A stretch of DNA of 64,000 nucleotides. Source: an uncultured Micrococcales bacterium. GTDB taxonomy: Bacteria; Actinomycetota; Actinomycetes; Actinomycetales; Microbacteriaceae. The notes beneath the pieces are model-generated. The model had not been told where the DNA came from. It ran no database searches and worked only from the letters and a program-made list of their open reading frames with translations. Positions 7,656-15,332 of the stretch are shown piece by piece (the first letter of the stretch is position 1; every line of letters starts with the position of its first letter). The stretch is taken from the NCBI GenBank assembly GCA_903880095.1, contig CAIRNX010000028.1, forward strand, positions 1 through 64,000, in the 5' to 3' direction. A program made the position numbers and the translations under genes.

Positions 7656-9617
7656 CTAACGTTCCTCTTTACGACCCGCCAGCTTAGCCAGCATTGCGTT
7701 GTAATCTTCGATGTCTTGGTTCCCCGTGCGGTCTGATGCTCTGTCTGCGCGAACTTGTTCGCGGGTGTCAGCCTTAAACCATTGCCTTGAGACGATTATG
7801 GTAAGCACCGCCGACGGTATTTCGCCGATACCCCACGCTATTGCGCCACCAGTTTGTTGATCACCCAAAGGTGTATCGCCCCAGGTTCGGCCCATTGCGC
7901 CAAACCAGTCGGCTAGCAACAGGGTTTCACCCTGCATGAGAGCCAAACCGAAGAAGGCGTGAAAAGTCAGGGTAAGAATCAAAACCATCAGGCGAATCGG
8001 GTAACTCGCAAGTTTAGGCCCGGGGTCTGCGCCAATTAGCGACTGCACAAACAGGTAGCCGGTAATCAAGAAATGCACGATCATCCACTCGTGGCCGAGA
8101 TGGTCGCGAGTTGCCCAACCGAAAATCGGCGTGAAGTAAAACACGATCAGCGATGAGGCAAACATCGTGGCAGCCACCAGCGGGTTGCCAAAGAAGCGAG
8201 CCCAAGGCGTGTGCACGGCCCAGAGCACCCACTCGCGCAAACCGCGAGAATCATCGTGGCGCTTCGCCGCTGCTCGCGAAAGCAGGGTCACGGGCGCACC
8301 TGGCACCAAGAAGATTGGCACCGCCATGGTCAGCATCATGTGGGCGATCATGTGAACACTGAACAGGTAGTGCTCATAGACGTTCATTGCACCGTTTGTG
8401 ATGTAGAAAAGCAAAGCCAAACCGGCTAGCCAAGAAGCTGTGCGATAAACCGGCCATGCGTCACCGCGCTTGCGAAGGCGGTAAACCCCGAATAGATAGA
8501 ACGCGGCAAGTGCCAGGCAAATCGTCAACCAAAGAATGTCGATCGACCAAGAGCTAAACCACCCCGATGCAGTGAGTTCAGGTGGCAAGACCTCGCCAGT
8601 CAAAATCTGAGCGGGGGTCATCACACCGCCGGTTGTTGAACCGACAGGTGGTGCAGTTACCGAAAGCGCCGTGCCTAAACCAGCGGCTACGCCCATGAAG
8701 CCGAGTTCGACAAGAGCCAGCTTGGTGAAAAGCGCCGTTCCACCGGCCTTCACCTTGGCAATGACCTTGCGTCGATAGACAAACCCGAAGCCGGCGAGCA
8801 TCACAAGAATCGTAACTTTGCAAAGAATAAGGGCACCATAAGTTGTGAATAGGTTCTCAAACTTGATTAGTCGAACCCAAGCTGAAGCAACACCTGAGAT
8901 TGCGGTGATCACAAAAGCCCAAAATGCGAGTGTCGAGTAGCGCGAAACTAACTCGAAGTTTTTGTCATTCTCTTTGCTGCGCAAAATGAGAACGGCAATC
9001 AAGCCGCCAAGCCAAATGGTTATGGCAACCAAGTGCATGCCAATTGCGTTCACGGCAGTGCCATGGTTGGCCTGGCCTGAAGCGTGGCCGGTGAGTGCGA
9101 CTGGGACTATCGCAGCAACGGCAATCGCAGCCAAAAACAACGTGGACCTAAGCGACGACAACATAAGCGAACCGATTGCAGCGGCCGCAGCGATGCAAAG
9201 CGAAATGGCGAGTGCTTGCCCTAGCGGAACCTCGGTGATGAACTGCCAAAGCCCAGCCGAAAACCTTGCCGAGGGGTCGATTGTTGAATCGGTTATCGAA
9301 GAGAATTTGAAGACGATGTCGTAGAAACCAAAGAGCACCCAAGCGATTCCACTCAGCCCAGCAACCTCGAGAGCCTTCTTGAGTTGCTTAGAGCCCTCTG
9401 GCAAGGCCCAAGCAGCCAAGGCTAGGGTTCCGACAGTTATGGCCATCGCGAGATTTGTGACACCTTTAGCAAGCGGCGCAGCCCAACGCACAAAAGGGCC
9501 TGGGTCAGCTAGAGCGAGCGGTGCCGCTGCTCCAGAAAACGTCATGCCAAGCCAAATGGCCAGCAGAATGCCGGCAAGGGTAACGCCGATCGCTACAAGA
9601 GACTTGGGTTTGTTCAC
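7656..9617 (-). CDS. CopD-CtaG fusion: copper import / cytochrome oxidase assembly membrane protein
   Basis: A 653 aa polytopic membrane protein. Residues about 1-310 resemble CopD (copper resistance D, with GHASGQANHGTAVNAIGMHLVAITIWLGG helices, His-rich). Residues about 350-610 resemble CtaG of caa3-type cytochrome c oxidase assembly, with the His pair in YLFSVHMIAHMML. Such fusions are common in actinobacteria and are thought to supply copper to cytochrome oxidase. A charged cytoplasmic tail ends the protein. The GTG start overlaps the stop of the ICMT-like gene (GTGA), so the two form an operon. Confidence 0.88.
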   Translation of the reverse strand: MNKPKSLVAIGVTLAGILLAIWLGMTFSGAAAPLALADPGPFVRWAAPLAKGVTNLAMAITVGTLALAAWALPEGSKQLKKALEVAGLSGIAWVLFGFYDIVFKFSSITDSTIDPSARFSAGLWQFITEVPLGQALAISLCIAAAAAIGSLMLSSLRSTLFLAAIAVAAIVPVALTGHASGQANHGTAVNAIGMHLVAITIWLGGLIAVLILRSKENDKNFELVSRYSTLAFWAFVITAISGVASAWVRLIKFENLFTTYGALILCKVTILVMLAGFGFVYRRKVIAKVKAGGTALFTKLALVELGFMGVAAGLGTALSVTAPPVGSTTGGVMTPAQILTGEVLPPELTASGWFSSWSIDILWLTICLALAAFYLFGVYRLRKRGDAWPVYRTASWLAGLALLFYITNGAMNVYEHYLFSVHMIAHMMLTMAVPIFLVPGAPVTLLSRAAAKRHDDSRGLREWVLWAVHTPWARFFGNPLVAATMFASSLIVFYFTPIFGWATRDHLGHEWMIVHFLITGYLFVQSLIGADPGPKLASYPIRLMVLILTLTFHAFFGLALMQGETLLLADWFGAMGRTWGDTPLGDQQTGGAIAWGIGEIPSAVLTIIVSRQWFKADTREQVRADRASDRTGNQDIEDYNAMLAKLAGRKEER

Positions 9618-10084
9618 CCGTTAAGCCTAGGCAGAAACATTCCCGTCTTTGACATGTAGTCCTTGTAATCCGGATAAGTCGCCAGTAAAAGCTTTTCTTC
9701 CCATCGAGCCTTGAAATTGAGCAGAACAAACAGAGCAATAACAAACAACATATGAGGAGCCGGCCCAGCTGCTAGCCCAATACCAAGTGCGAACGAAAGT
9801 AGGCCCGTATAAATCGGATGCCTGAAGTACTTATAGAAACCTCGACGAACCAATTCGGCTTTGGCCTTAGGAATCGGTGATGCGGTAAGAGAGCGTCCGA
9901 GGCTAATCCCAGAGAGTAGCAAGACAATCAAACCGGCCAACACTAAGGCAACGCCCACGAGGGTCACCGGTAAGTCGATGATTCCCCAACCACCTTGCTG
10001 ATCTGGCCAAAACATTAGAAGCGCTAGCAGCGCGAACTGGGTGGCAACAAAGATGTTGCTTCGCTGTTTGTCGGTCATGTTCAA
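9614..10084 (-). CDS. Isoprenylcysteine carboxyl methyltransferase-family membrane protein
   Basis: A 156 aa protein with about four membrane helices. The C-terminal half shows the ICMT/PEMT-type SAM-binding pattern: RHPIYTG (about 89-95) and RWEEKLL...YPDYKDY (about 131-147). Bacterial relatives are usually annotated as isoprenylcysteine methyltransferase family, but prenylated protein substrates are not established in bacteria, so the substrate is unknown. The start is probably leaderless: TAGCCT lies seven bases before the ATG. The stop overlaps the CopD-CtaG start. Confidence 0.75.
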   Translation of the reverse strand: MNMTDKQRSNIFVATQFALLALLMFWPDQQGGWGIIDLPVTLVGVALVLAGLIVLLLSGISLGRSLTASPIPKAKAELVRRGFYKYFRHPIYTGLLSFALGIGLAAGPAPHMLFVIALFVLLNFKARWEEKLLLATYPDYKDYMSKTGMFLPRLNG

Positions 10085-10103
10085 AAGGCTAGCGGTTAAA
10101 GCG

Positions 10104-10131
10104 AAAGGCGCCGACCGAAGTCGACGCCTTT
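10104..10131 (-). terminator. Terminator of hup
   Basis: A hairpin read on the minus strand: AAAGGCGTCGAC, loop TTCG, GTCGGCGCCTTT, with one G-T pair. It begins 18 bases past the HU stop and is followed by CGCTTT. A strong intrinsic terminator without a long U-tract. Confidence 0.8.
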
Positions 10132-10148
10132 CAGGCTTGGGTCAAAGA

Positions 10149-10433
10149 CTACTTGACGGCTGCCTTTAGCTTTGCGCCAGCCGAGACCTTTACGGTGTTG
10201 GCAGCAGCGATCTGGATGGTTGCACCAGTCTGTGGGTTGCGGCCCTGACGAGCGGCACGGTGGCCCTTCGATACAGAGATCCAACCTGGGATGGTGACCT
10301 TGTCGCCCTTGGCAACGGTCTTTGCGATGGTCTCGAACAGTGCGTCAACAACACGGTTGACGGCTGCCTGTGACTCACCGGTGTGTGCAGCAATAGCAGC
10401 TACTAGGTCGCCCTTGTTTAGAGTGTTAGCCAT
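10149..10433 (-). CDS. hup: HU-family nucleoid protein
   Basis: A 94 aa basic DNA-binding protein. The N-terminal helices MANTLNKGDLVAAIAAHTGE are followed by the HU signature (IPGWISVSKGHRAARQGRNPQTG, about 46-68), where GRNPQTG makes the DNA-bending arm. It packs the nucleoid and assists replication and recombination. The GRNP arm and the length match ordinary short HU; the long Lys/Ala-rich tail of mycobacterial HupB is absent. An AGGAGG site lies seven bases before the ATG. The gene is monocistronic, with hairpins on both sides. Confidence 0.96.
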   Translation of the reverse strand: MANTLNKGDLVAAIAAHTGESQAAVNRVVDALFETIAKTVAKGDKVTIPGWISVSKGHRAARQGRNPQTGATIQIAAANTVKVSAGAKLKAAVK

Positions 10434-10487
10434 TTTTTGTCCTCCTGGACTTGTAAATGTATTGACGTTGTGTCGCCTATAACGATA

Positions 10488-10510
10488 AACCCCTGTATTT
10501 ATAAGGGGTT
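10488..10510 (-). terminator. Stem-loop between the 10551-11003 gene and hup
   Basis: AACCCCT / AGGGGTT stem with a nine-base loop (10488-10494 and 10504-10510). On the minus strand it follows the stop of the upstream small membrane protein by 40 bases and is trailed by TTATCG. It is probably that gene's terminator; it could also sit in the hup leader. The 10434-10550 gap otherwise looks like the hup promoter. Confidence 0.55.
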
Positions 10511-10550
10511 CATTTGTTTCGGCGTGTTGCGACCCTTATTTATAACGGTT

Positions 10551-11003
10551 TTAGGGCTCTTCGCGAATGAAATCGCGCACCCAGACCAACGTCATGATGG
10601 TTGGGCCCAGAATAATGAACCACCAACCCCAAGCCAAGCCGGCGTGCTGGGTGTAGTGAAGTGTCGGGTCTTTGGCAAAGTAAACATTGATTGAATCGGT
10701 GACTTCGAAAGCCGCATACAAGTCTGTAAGCAGCGTTATCAGAGATATGCCTAGCCACGCGCCTGCCCAACGGCGCAGGTTTATCAGATTCAACCCGATG
10801 CTCAAAACCTCAACCATCAATAGAAACCCGCGACTATTCGATAAGTCAGAAGGGTAATCGGTGAGCGAGATGTGCGGTGTGTTGATGACTGGGGTAAATG
10901 TTGAACCAACTGTGAGAATTGCGCAAAAGATGGCGATGCCAAGACGCTCGGTCGTAATTTTGAAGTCGGCGTGCTCGAAACCGAAGAAGCGAAAAAACCA
11001 CAT
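10551..11003 (-). CDS. Small four-helix membrane protein, unknown function
   Basis: A 150 aa protein I do not recognise. Hydrophobic segments lie at about 16-34, 60-78, 85-105 and 124-143. A conserved-looking TFTPVINT follows helix 1, and an LAWGWWFIILGP stretch forms helix 4. The 11081-11464 gene just upstream has the same plan (FAPVANT after helix 1, SYGWLLMFAGA in helix 4), so the two look like diverged tandem copies. Probably leaderless (TATGGT six bases before the ATG). The area is AT-richer than its neighbours. Confidence 0.65.
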   Translation of the reverse strand: MWFFRFFGFEHADFKITTERLGIAIFCAILTVGSTFTPVINTPHISLTDYPSDLSNSRGFLLMVEVLSIGLNLINLRRWAGAWLGISLITLLTDLYAAFEVTDSINVYFAKDPTLHYTQHAGLAWGWWFIILGPTIMTLVWVRDFIREEP

Positions 11004-11080
11004 TCGTAAACCATACGAGACCCCTCAGACATGCAAAGAAGAGTTTTTAGAAGTCCAATAGTCGAAGGTGAAACGTGAGC

Positions 11081-11464
11081 TCAATCAGAACTTGACGGCA
11101 AAAACGGAGAAATACCTAGAGCGATAGCTCCAGCAAACATTAGTAGCCAACCGTAACTAGGTTCCCACCCAAGCGTTTTGTCATAAACCGCTTGGAGTAT
11201 CCCACCATTTGCGTGGCTCAGGAAATTGTCATAGTAATCGGACGAAAGTCGAATGAGAGCCAAACCAGCAGGAACGGCCGGCCACAAGCCAGAATTAAAA
11301 AGACTTAAGATAATGCCTAAAACCGCGTAAAAAAATAGGTATTTGAAATTTACTTCCGCAAGCAGGGAGTATCGAACTGGCCCCAGCGTGGTATTCGCCA
11401 CCGGGGCAAACAAGCCGATCAGCAGAATCAAGGCTGATAAAGCACCTACGAGTCTTCTAACCAT
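11081..11464 (-). CDS. Small four-helix membrane protein, paralogue of its neighbour
   Basis: A 127 aa protein of unknown function with four hydrophobic segments. FAPVANTTLGPVRYS follows the first helix and GWEPSYGWLLMFAGAIALG forms the last. These correspond in position to FTPVINT and GLAWGWWFIILG of the downstream gene, and both have a central loop ending in a D/Y-rich stretch. ATG 11464 is preferred to the in-frame TTG at 11467 because AGGGGGA is eight bases upstream. Monocistronic or followed by the 10551-11003 gene after 77 bases. Confidence 0.65.
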   Translation of the reverse strand: MVRRLVGALSALILLIGLFAPVANTTLGPVRYSLLAEVNFKYLFFYAVLGIILSLFNSGLWPAVPAGLALIRLSSDYYDNFLSHANGGILQAVYDKTLGWEPSYGWLLMFAGAIALGISPFLPSSSD

Positions 11465-11507
11465 CAATTAATCCCCCTGCAATAAATATTATGCCCATAA
11501 AAGAAAA

Positions 11508-11531
11508 AACCGCCACCCGAAGGTGACGGTT
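11508..11531 (-). terminator. Terminator of the rpmB-rpmG-rpsN unit
   Basis: Minus-strand hairpin AACCGTCACC, TTCG, GGTGGCGGTT followed by TTTTTCTTTT. It starts 14 bases past the rpsN stop. The stem, UUCG-type loop and U-tract make it a textbook intrinsic terminator. Confidence 0.9.
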
Positions 11532-11545
11532 CTTTCAGAAAGCTG

Positions 11546-11851
11546 TTACCAAGAAGACTTGGTGATGCCTGGTAGCTCACCCTTGTGAGCCATGTCACGG
11601 AAGCGAACACGCGATACGCCGAACTTGGCGAGGTAACCGCGTGGGCGACCGTCGATTGCGTCGCGTCCGCGAACGCGAACTGGCGATGCGTCACGAGGAA
11701 GCTTCTGTAGACCTAGGCGAGCGGCTTCGCGCTGCTCTTCGGTGCTGGTTGGGTCAACGAGGGCCTTCTTTAGTTCGAGGCGCTTTGCTGCGTAGCGCTC
11801 GACAATAACCTTGCGCTGCTCGTTCTTAGCGATCTTGCTCTTCTTAGCCAT
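11546..11851 (-). CDS. rpsN: 30S ribosomal protein S14, zinc-independent (C-) form
   Basis: A 101 aa S14 of the long, cysteine-free class. [13 protein letters not shown] opens the protein, a lengthened middle ([12 protein letters not shown]) follows, and the rRNA-binding C-terminus is [20 protein letters not shown]. The CxxC pairs of zinc-binding S14 are absent: the corresponding segment reads [15 protein letters not shown]. It is the last gene of rpmB-rpmG-rpsN, with a terminator after it, and lies downstream of zur. In other actinobacteria such C- copies are repressed by Zur; here it may be the only copy. Confidence 0.95.
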   Translation of the reverse strand: MAKKSKIAKNEQRKVIVERYAAKRLELKKALVDPTSTEEQREAARLGLQKLPRDASPVRVRGRDAIDGRPRGYLAKFGVSRVRFRDMAHKGELPGITKSSW

Positions 11852-11854
11852 GGA

Positions 11855-12025
11855 TTAACGCTCCTCGCGGAATTCGACGTGCTGGCGCACTACTGGGTCG
11901 TACTTCTTCAGAACCAAACGGTCCGGGTCGTTGCGACGGTTCTTCTTGGTCACGTAGGTGAAGCCAGTACCTGCGGTCGACTTCATCTTGATGATCGGAC
12001 GGATGTCCTTGTCTTTCTTAGCCAT
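11855..12025 (-). CDS. rpmG: 50S ribosomal protein L33, zinc-independent form
   Basis: A 56 aa protein beginning [16 protein letters not shown], with [22 protein letters not shown] in the middle, diagnostic of L33. No cysteines are present, so this is the C- form. It is followed after three bases by rpsN and preceded after 13 bases by rpmB. A GGAGG site precedes its ATG. Its size and the tight spacing show one operon with L28 and S14. Confidence 0.95.
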   Translation of the reverse strand: MAKKDKDIRPIIKMKSTAGTGFTYVTKKNRRNDPDRLVLKKYDPVVRQHVEFREER

Positions 12026-12038
12026 TTAGCTGGCCTCC

Positions 12039-12275
12039 TTAAATCTTCTCGCCGCGAGCAAGGATCTCGGCAACAACTGCCTCGATGCCACGCACGTCGA
12101 TGACCTTGATACCGCGAGCCGAAAGGCTGAGGGTTACGTTGCGCTTCAGTGAAGGAACGAAGTAGGTCTTCTTCTGGATGTTCGGGTTAAAGCGACGCTT
12201 CGTCTTGTTCTGAGCGTGCGAAACAGCGTGGCCGAACTGAGGGCCAGTCTGAGTCACCTGACAGTAGGCTGCCAT
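12039..12275 (-). CDS. rpmB: 50S ribosomal protein L28, zinc-independent form
   Basis: A 78 aa L28 starting [16 protein letters not shown] and containing [18 protein letters not shown], the family core. The usual Cys pair near the N-terminus of zinc-binding L28 is reduced to a single Cys5, so it cannot form the zinc ribbon. The start at 12275 is fixed by AAAGGAG six bases upstream; a longer in-frame reading from 12386 lacks any support. First gene of rpmB-rpmG-rpsN, 135 bp downstream of zur on the same strand. Confidence 0.95.
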   Translation of the reverse strand: MAAYCQVTQTGPQFGHAVSHAQNKTKRRFNPNIQKKTYFVPSLKRNVTLSLSARGIKVIDVRGIEAVVAEILARGEKI

Positions 12276-12367
12276 TTTTTCTCCTTTAGGCAAGCCACGT
12301 TGCGCCTCGAATGAGGAATTCGCTTTTGGCTTGGATGAAATCATTGGTTGCACTAGGCAACTGCTCA

Positions 12368-12397
12368 AGTTTAGGCGAGAAAACAACCCTTAAGCAA
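12368..12397 (-). promoter_or_regulatory. Candidate promoter of rpmB-rpmG-rpsN
   Basis: TTGCTT (12392-12397, minus strand), 18 bases, TAAACT (12368-12373). It lies between the zur stop and rpmB. An inverted repeat GTTGC-N5-GCAAC follows downstream. No clear Zur palindrome is present here. Confidence 0.35.
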
Positions 12398-12410
12398 GTC
12401 CTAGTTTTCT

Positions 12411-12791
12411 TTAACAGTCTTCGCAGATGCCAAAAATCTCTACCGTGTGGCTTGGTTCACGAAAACCGTGCTGTTTTGCCACCTTTTCGGCCCACGCTTC
12501 GACCTCATGCGCTTCGATTTCGACAGTTTTGCCGCAGGTCTTGCAGATCAGGTGGTGGTGGTGTTCGGTGGTGCAGGCGCGGTAAAGCAGCTCGCCTTCT
12601 TGCGACTGAAGCGAGTCTGCTTCGCCGCTGGCGGCCAGGTCGGCGAGCGCGCGATAAACCGTTGCCAACCCAATGGTTGAACCGTGGTTCTTGAGCACTA
12701 GGTGCAACTGCCCGGCACTGACAAACCCGATTGCCTCGCTAAGCGCGTGACGAACGGCGTCCTTTTGCCAGGTATTTCTCTTGACCGTCAC
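12411..12791 (-). CDS. zur: Fur-family repressor, probably the zinc sensor Zur
   Basis: A 126 aa Fur-family regulator. The winged helix-turn-helix is N-terminal, with the recognition region STIGLATVYRALADLAASG (about 38-56). The metal-binding part has the His cluster TEHHHHLICKTCGK (about 76-89) and a C-terminal CEDC, giving the two structural-zinc CxxC pairs. Zn-loaded Zur represses zinc uptake genes. Its identity as Zur rather than Fur follows from the neighbourhood: its GTG overlaps the znuB stop by four bases, and zinc-free ribosomal proteins follow. Confidence 0.88.
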   Translation of the reverse strand: MTVKRNTWQKDAVRHALSEAIGFVSAGQLHLVLKNHGSTIGLATVYRALADLAASGEADSLQSQEGELLYRACTTEHHHHLICKTCGKTVEIEAHEVEAWAEKVAKQHGFREPSHTVEIFGICEDC

Positions 12792-13612
12792 TTTCTCACC
12801 CTTCTTAAGTAGGCGATTAGCCGGCAGCTCAGGTAGATCAAGAACGAGATAGAGGTGATGTATGGGCTGATCGGCAAGCCGCCACCGAGAGCCAACAGGA
12901 TTCCCCCGACCGATGCCGTCAGGGCGAAGGCCACGCTGAGAACTGGCGCAAGCTTTGGCGATGAGGTTACGCGCAGTGCTGAAGCCGCCGGGGTCACCAG
13001 TAGCGAAAGAACCAGCAAAGCACCAACCACTTGGACGCTCGCTGCGACTGCTAGACCCAAAAGAACCAAGAAGACGATAGACAGTGTGCCGGTTTTCACG
13101 CCTCTAGCTTCGGCAACCTCAGGGTCGAGTGAGGCGAATGACAGCGGGCGCCAGATCACGGCGAGCGCGATAACTACAAGAATCGCGATGCCCGCTAACC
13201 ACTCGAGCGATGTTCCGTTAACCGAAACAATCTGCCCGGTGAGCAAACCGAACTTGTTTGAGGCGCGGCCAGGGTAGAGCGAAAGAGCGAGAATTCCGAG
13301 GCCCAAGCCAAAAGGCATTAGCACCGCGATGATCGAGTTTCGGTCTTTTGCTCTAGAACCAAGCACGCCGATGATTAGTGCGGCAACCAGTGAGCCCACG
13401 ATCGATCCGGCGACGACGTCCATGCCGACCAAAAGAGCAACCGATGCGCCAGCGAACGACAGCTCGCTGATGCCGTGAACCGCAAACGACATGTCGCGCG
13501 TCATCACGAAGATACCGATCAGACCACCGACCAAACCGAGCAGTGCGGCGGCGATCAAAGAGTTTGTAACCAATGGAATCAGTTGATCATAGTTTGAGAA
13601 GTCGAAAATCAT
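12788..13612 (-). CDS. znuB: Zinc ABC transporter permease
   Basis: A 274 aa permease of the ABC-3 family, with about eight membrane helices, that forms the channel for zinc (or manganese) import. The signature HGISELSFAGASVALL near residue 45-60 and the central EVAEARGV coupling loop (about 168-175) are typical. The start is set at ATG 13612, because GAGGAG lies five bases upstream and it gives the standard ATGA overlap with znuC; a GTG at 13618 is also in frame. The next gene, zur, overlaps its stop. Confidence 0.9.
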   Translation of the reverse strand: MIFDFSNYDQLIPLVTNSLIAAALLGLVGGLIGIFVMTRDMSFAVHGISELSFAGASVALLVGMDVVAGSIVGSLVAALIIGVLGSRAKDRNSIIAVLMPFGLGLGILALSLYPGRASNKFGLLTGQIVSVNGTSLEWLAGIAILVVIALAVIWRPLSFASLDPEVAEARGVKTGTLSIVFLVLLGLAVAASVQVVGALLVLSLLVTPAASALRVTSSPKLAPVLSVAFALTASVGGILLALGGGLPISPYITSISFLIYLSCRLIAYLRRVRK

Positions 13613-14406
13613 GTCCACTCCTCTTCATGGTGGTGGTCATGGTTTGTTGTGCCGACCACAACGATGCGTCCCTGGTTTCGAACCACATCAATCTCGGTGT
13701 CATATAGCTCACTCAAAACCTCTGAACGCATCACCTCGTCTGGAGTACCAATTCGGTAGCTGCCGTTGGCGAGGTAGAGCACGCGATCGACCATCGAAAG
13801 TATCGGGTTGACGTCGTGAGTCACAAACAAAACCGCAGCGCTGTGCTCTTTGCGCTCCTGGTCGAGCAGGTCGGCAACGATCTTTTGCTGAGCAGGGTCT
13901 AGGGCGCTCAAAGGTTCGTCGGCAAGTATCAGGTCTGGCTCGTTGATCACAGCCTGCCCAACGCGGAATCTTTGTAATTCGCCGCCAGAGAGTTCACCAA
14001 TAGGTTTGCGGGCCAGGTCGAACCCGTTGATGCAACCCAAGATGTGCTCGACTCGCGCGCGGTCGCGTTTGGCATGCAGCGGGATTCCGTAACGGTGGCC
14101 GCTTAGCCCAAGGGTTAACAGGTCACGAGCAAGCAAAGGGGTTGACGCATCGACTGCGCGGTGCTGAGGAATGTAACCAACATCGCGCGAACCGTGCTTC
14201 ACCGGTTTGCCAGCAATCTCGATCGAACCCGAGTTCAGTTTTTGCTGCCCAAGAATCGCCTTCATCAGAGTTGTCTTGCCCGAACCGTTGGTTCCAAGAA
14301 CAGCGATGAACTCGCCAGGCGCGACATCGAGGTTGAGGCCGTGCCAAAGTGCCTTCTCGCCAAAGGCCAACGACGCATTCTTCACGCTTAGTACAGGTTT
14401 GCTCAT
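13609..14406 (-). CDS. znuC: Zinc ABC transporter ATP-binding protein
   Basis: A 265 aa ABC ATPase. Walker A is LGTNGSGKTT (about 35-44), the ABC signature is GELSGGELQRFR, Walker B is LILADEPLSALDP, and the switch His is in FVTHDVN. The C-terminal tail is His-rich (TTNHDHHHEEE), as in several zinc-specific ZnuC proteins, and may bind zinc. It energises the ZnuB permease. ATG 14406 overlaps the znuA stop as ATGA; a second ATG at 14415 is possible. Confidence 0.92.
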   Translation of the reverse strand: MSKPVLSVKNASLAFGEKALWHGLNLDVAPGEFIAVLGTNGSGKTTLMKAILGQQKLNSGSIEIAGKPVKHGSRDVGYIPQHRAVDASTPLLARDLLTLGLSGHRYGIPLHAKRDRARVEHILGCINGFDLARKPIGELSGGELQRFRVGQAVINEPDLILADEPLSALDPAQQKIVADLLDQERKEHSAAVLFVTHDVNPILSMVDRVLYLANGSYRIGTPDEVMRSEVLSELYDTEIDVVRNQGRIVVVGTTNHDHHHEEEWT

Positions 14407-15290
14407 CGCTTCCATCCCAACATCGTGATTGAAGCACCGATCATGTCGAGGTAATTCCCCCCATATGAACCGGTGTCTGAGTCTTGTGGCAGCAGCTCAC
14501 CAAAACCGAACTCACCGATATGACCCGACTCAAGTTCGCTGATCTGACTCGAAGTGACCGAAATGTTCGAAACAAGAATGGTTCCCGGCACGGCAAGCTC
14601 CTGCTTTGCCTTTTTCATGACGGCGGGCGGAACATCGCGCTCTTCTTCGATTGCCCTGGAGAAGGCAACCGGCGTCACGTTTTGGCAGCCAGCATCGGCC
14701 AATAAGTAGTCGATGACCGGCTCGGTTGCGAAAACTCGACCACAGGTTTTGTGAGCCTTCAATGAATCGAGTCGAGTTTTCAACGCAGACAGCTTTGCCT
14801 TGAATGAATCAACTGATGCCCAAACCTGCTCGGACTTAGTTTTGTCTATGGCCTCAATTGCTCCGCCGATCACAGTGGCAACATCGCCAACCTGGTCAAC
14901 GTCATTCCAAATGTGTTCGTTTCGAGTTTGGTCGTCACCCGAAGCCATGTAGGCATTCACGAGGATCGCTGGGGTTGGGTCGGCGTTGACCATCTTTTCG
15001 ATGAAGTCGTCGTAGCCGCCACCGTTCATGATCACGATGTCTGCGTTGTTGATTGCAAGCTGGTCGCGAGCCGATGGCTCAAACGAGTGCGGGTCTTGAC
15101 TGGCGTTGTAGATCAGCGCGGTAACCGTTGCAGTGTTTCCGGCTACCAGGTTGGCCACCGAGCCCCAAACGTCTGTGCTGGCAACGATCTTGATTGGGCC
15201 GGTGCCGGCCGTCCAAGGTTTCGGTTCAACGCTCGTGCAACCACCAAGCAGCAGGGCTGCGGCTAAGACAATCGCGACTTTTCTGAACAC
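14403..15290 (-). CDS. znuA: Zinc-binding lipoprotein of the ZnuABC importer
   Basis: A 295 aa cluster A-I solute-binding protein. The N-terminus is a lipoprotein signal (VLAAALLLGGC, lipid-modified Cys at about 18). Candidate metal ligands are His in DPHSFEPS, His in NEHIWND, Glu in FATEPVIDYL and an Asp near SDTG. The Glu at the third position is seen in manganese as well as in actinobacterial zinc proteins, so metal identity rests on the zur-linked operon. The start is GTG, six bases after a TAGTCT -10 box, so the transcript is probably leaderless. Confidence 0.88.
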   Translation of the reverse strand: MFRKVAIVLAAALLLGGCTSVEPKPWTAGTGPIKIVASTDVWGSVANLVAGNTATVTALIYNASQDPHSFEPSARDQLAINNADIVIMNGGGYDDFIEKMVNADPTPAILVNAYMASGDDQTRNEHIWNDVDQVGDVATVIGGAIEAIDKTKSEQVWASVDSFKAKLSALKTRLDSLKAHKTCGRVFATEPVIDYLLADAGCQNVTPVAFSRAIEEERDVPPAVMKKAKQELAVPGTILVSNISVTSSQISELESGHIGEFGFGELLPQDSDTGSYGGNYLDMIGASITMLGWKR

Positions 15291-15296
15291 GCGTCC

Positions 15297-15329
15297 AGAC
15301 TACGCCTTATTGATAATGAGTGTCAATAA
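15297..15329 (-). promoter_or_regulatory. znuA promoter with overlapping Zur-type palindrome
   Basis: On the minus strand, -35 TTGACA (15321-15326), 18 bases, -10 TAGTCT (15297-15302), then six bases to the GTG start. A perfect 7-bp inverted repeat TTATTGA-N9-TCAATAA (15307-15329) covers the -35 and spacer. Its core TGATAATGAGTGTCA resembles the Fur/Zur-box pattern TGATAAT-N-ATTATCA. Repression by steric block is the natural reading. Confidence 0.75.
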
Positions 15330-15332
15330 GTT

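Noticed and set aside
12310-12360. Possible Zur box (ATGATTTCAT) before rpmB
   Set aside because: Only short outer ATGA/TCAT symmetry remains, and the centre does not fit the Zur pattern seen before znuA. Not supported as an operator.
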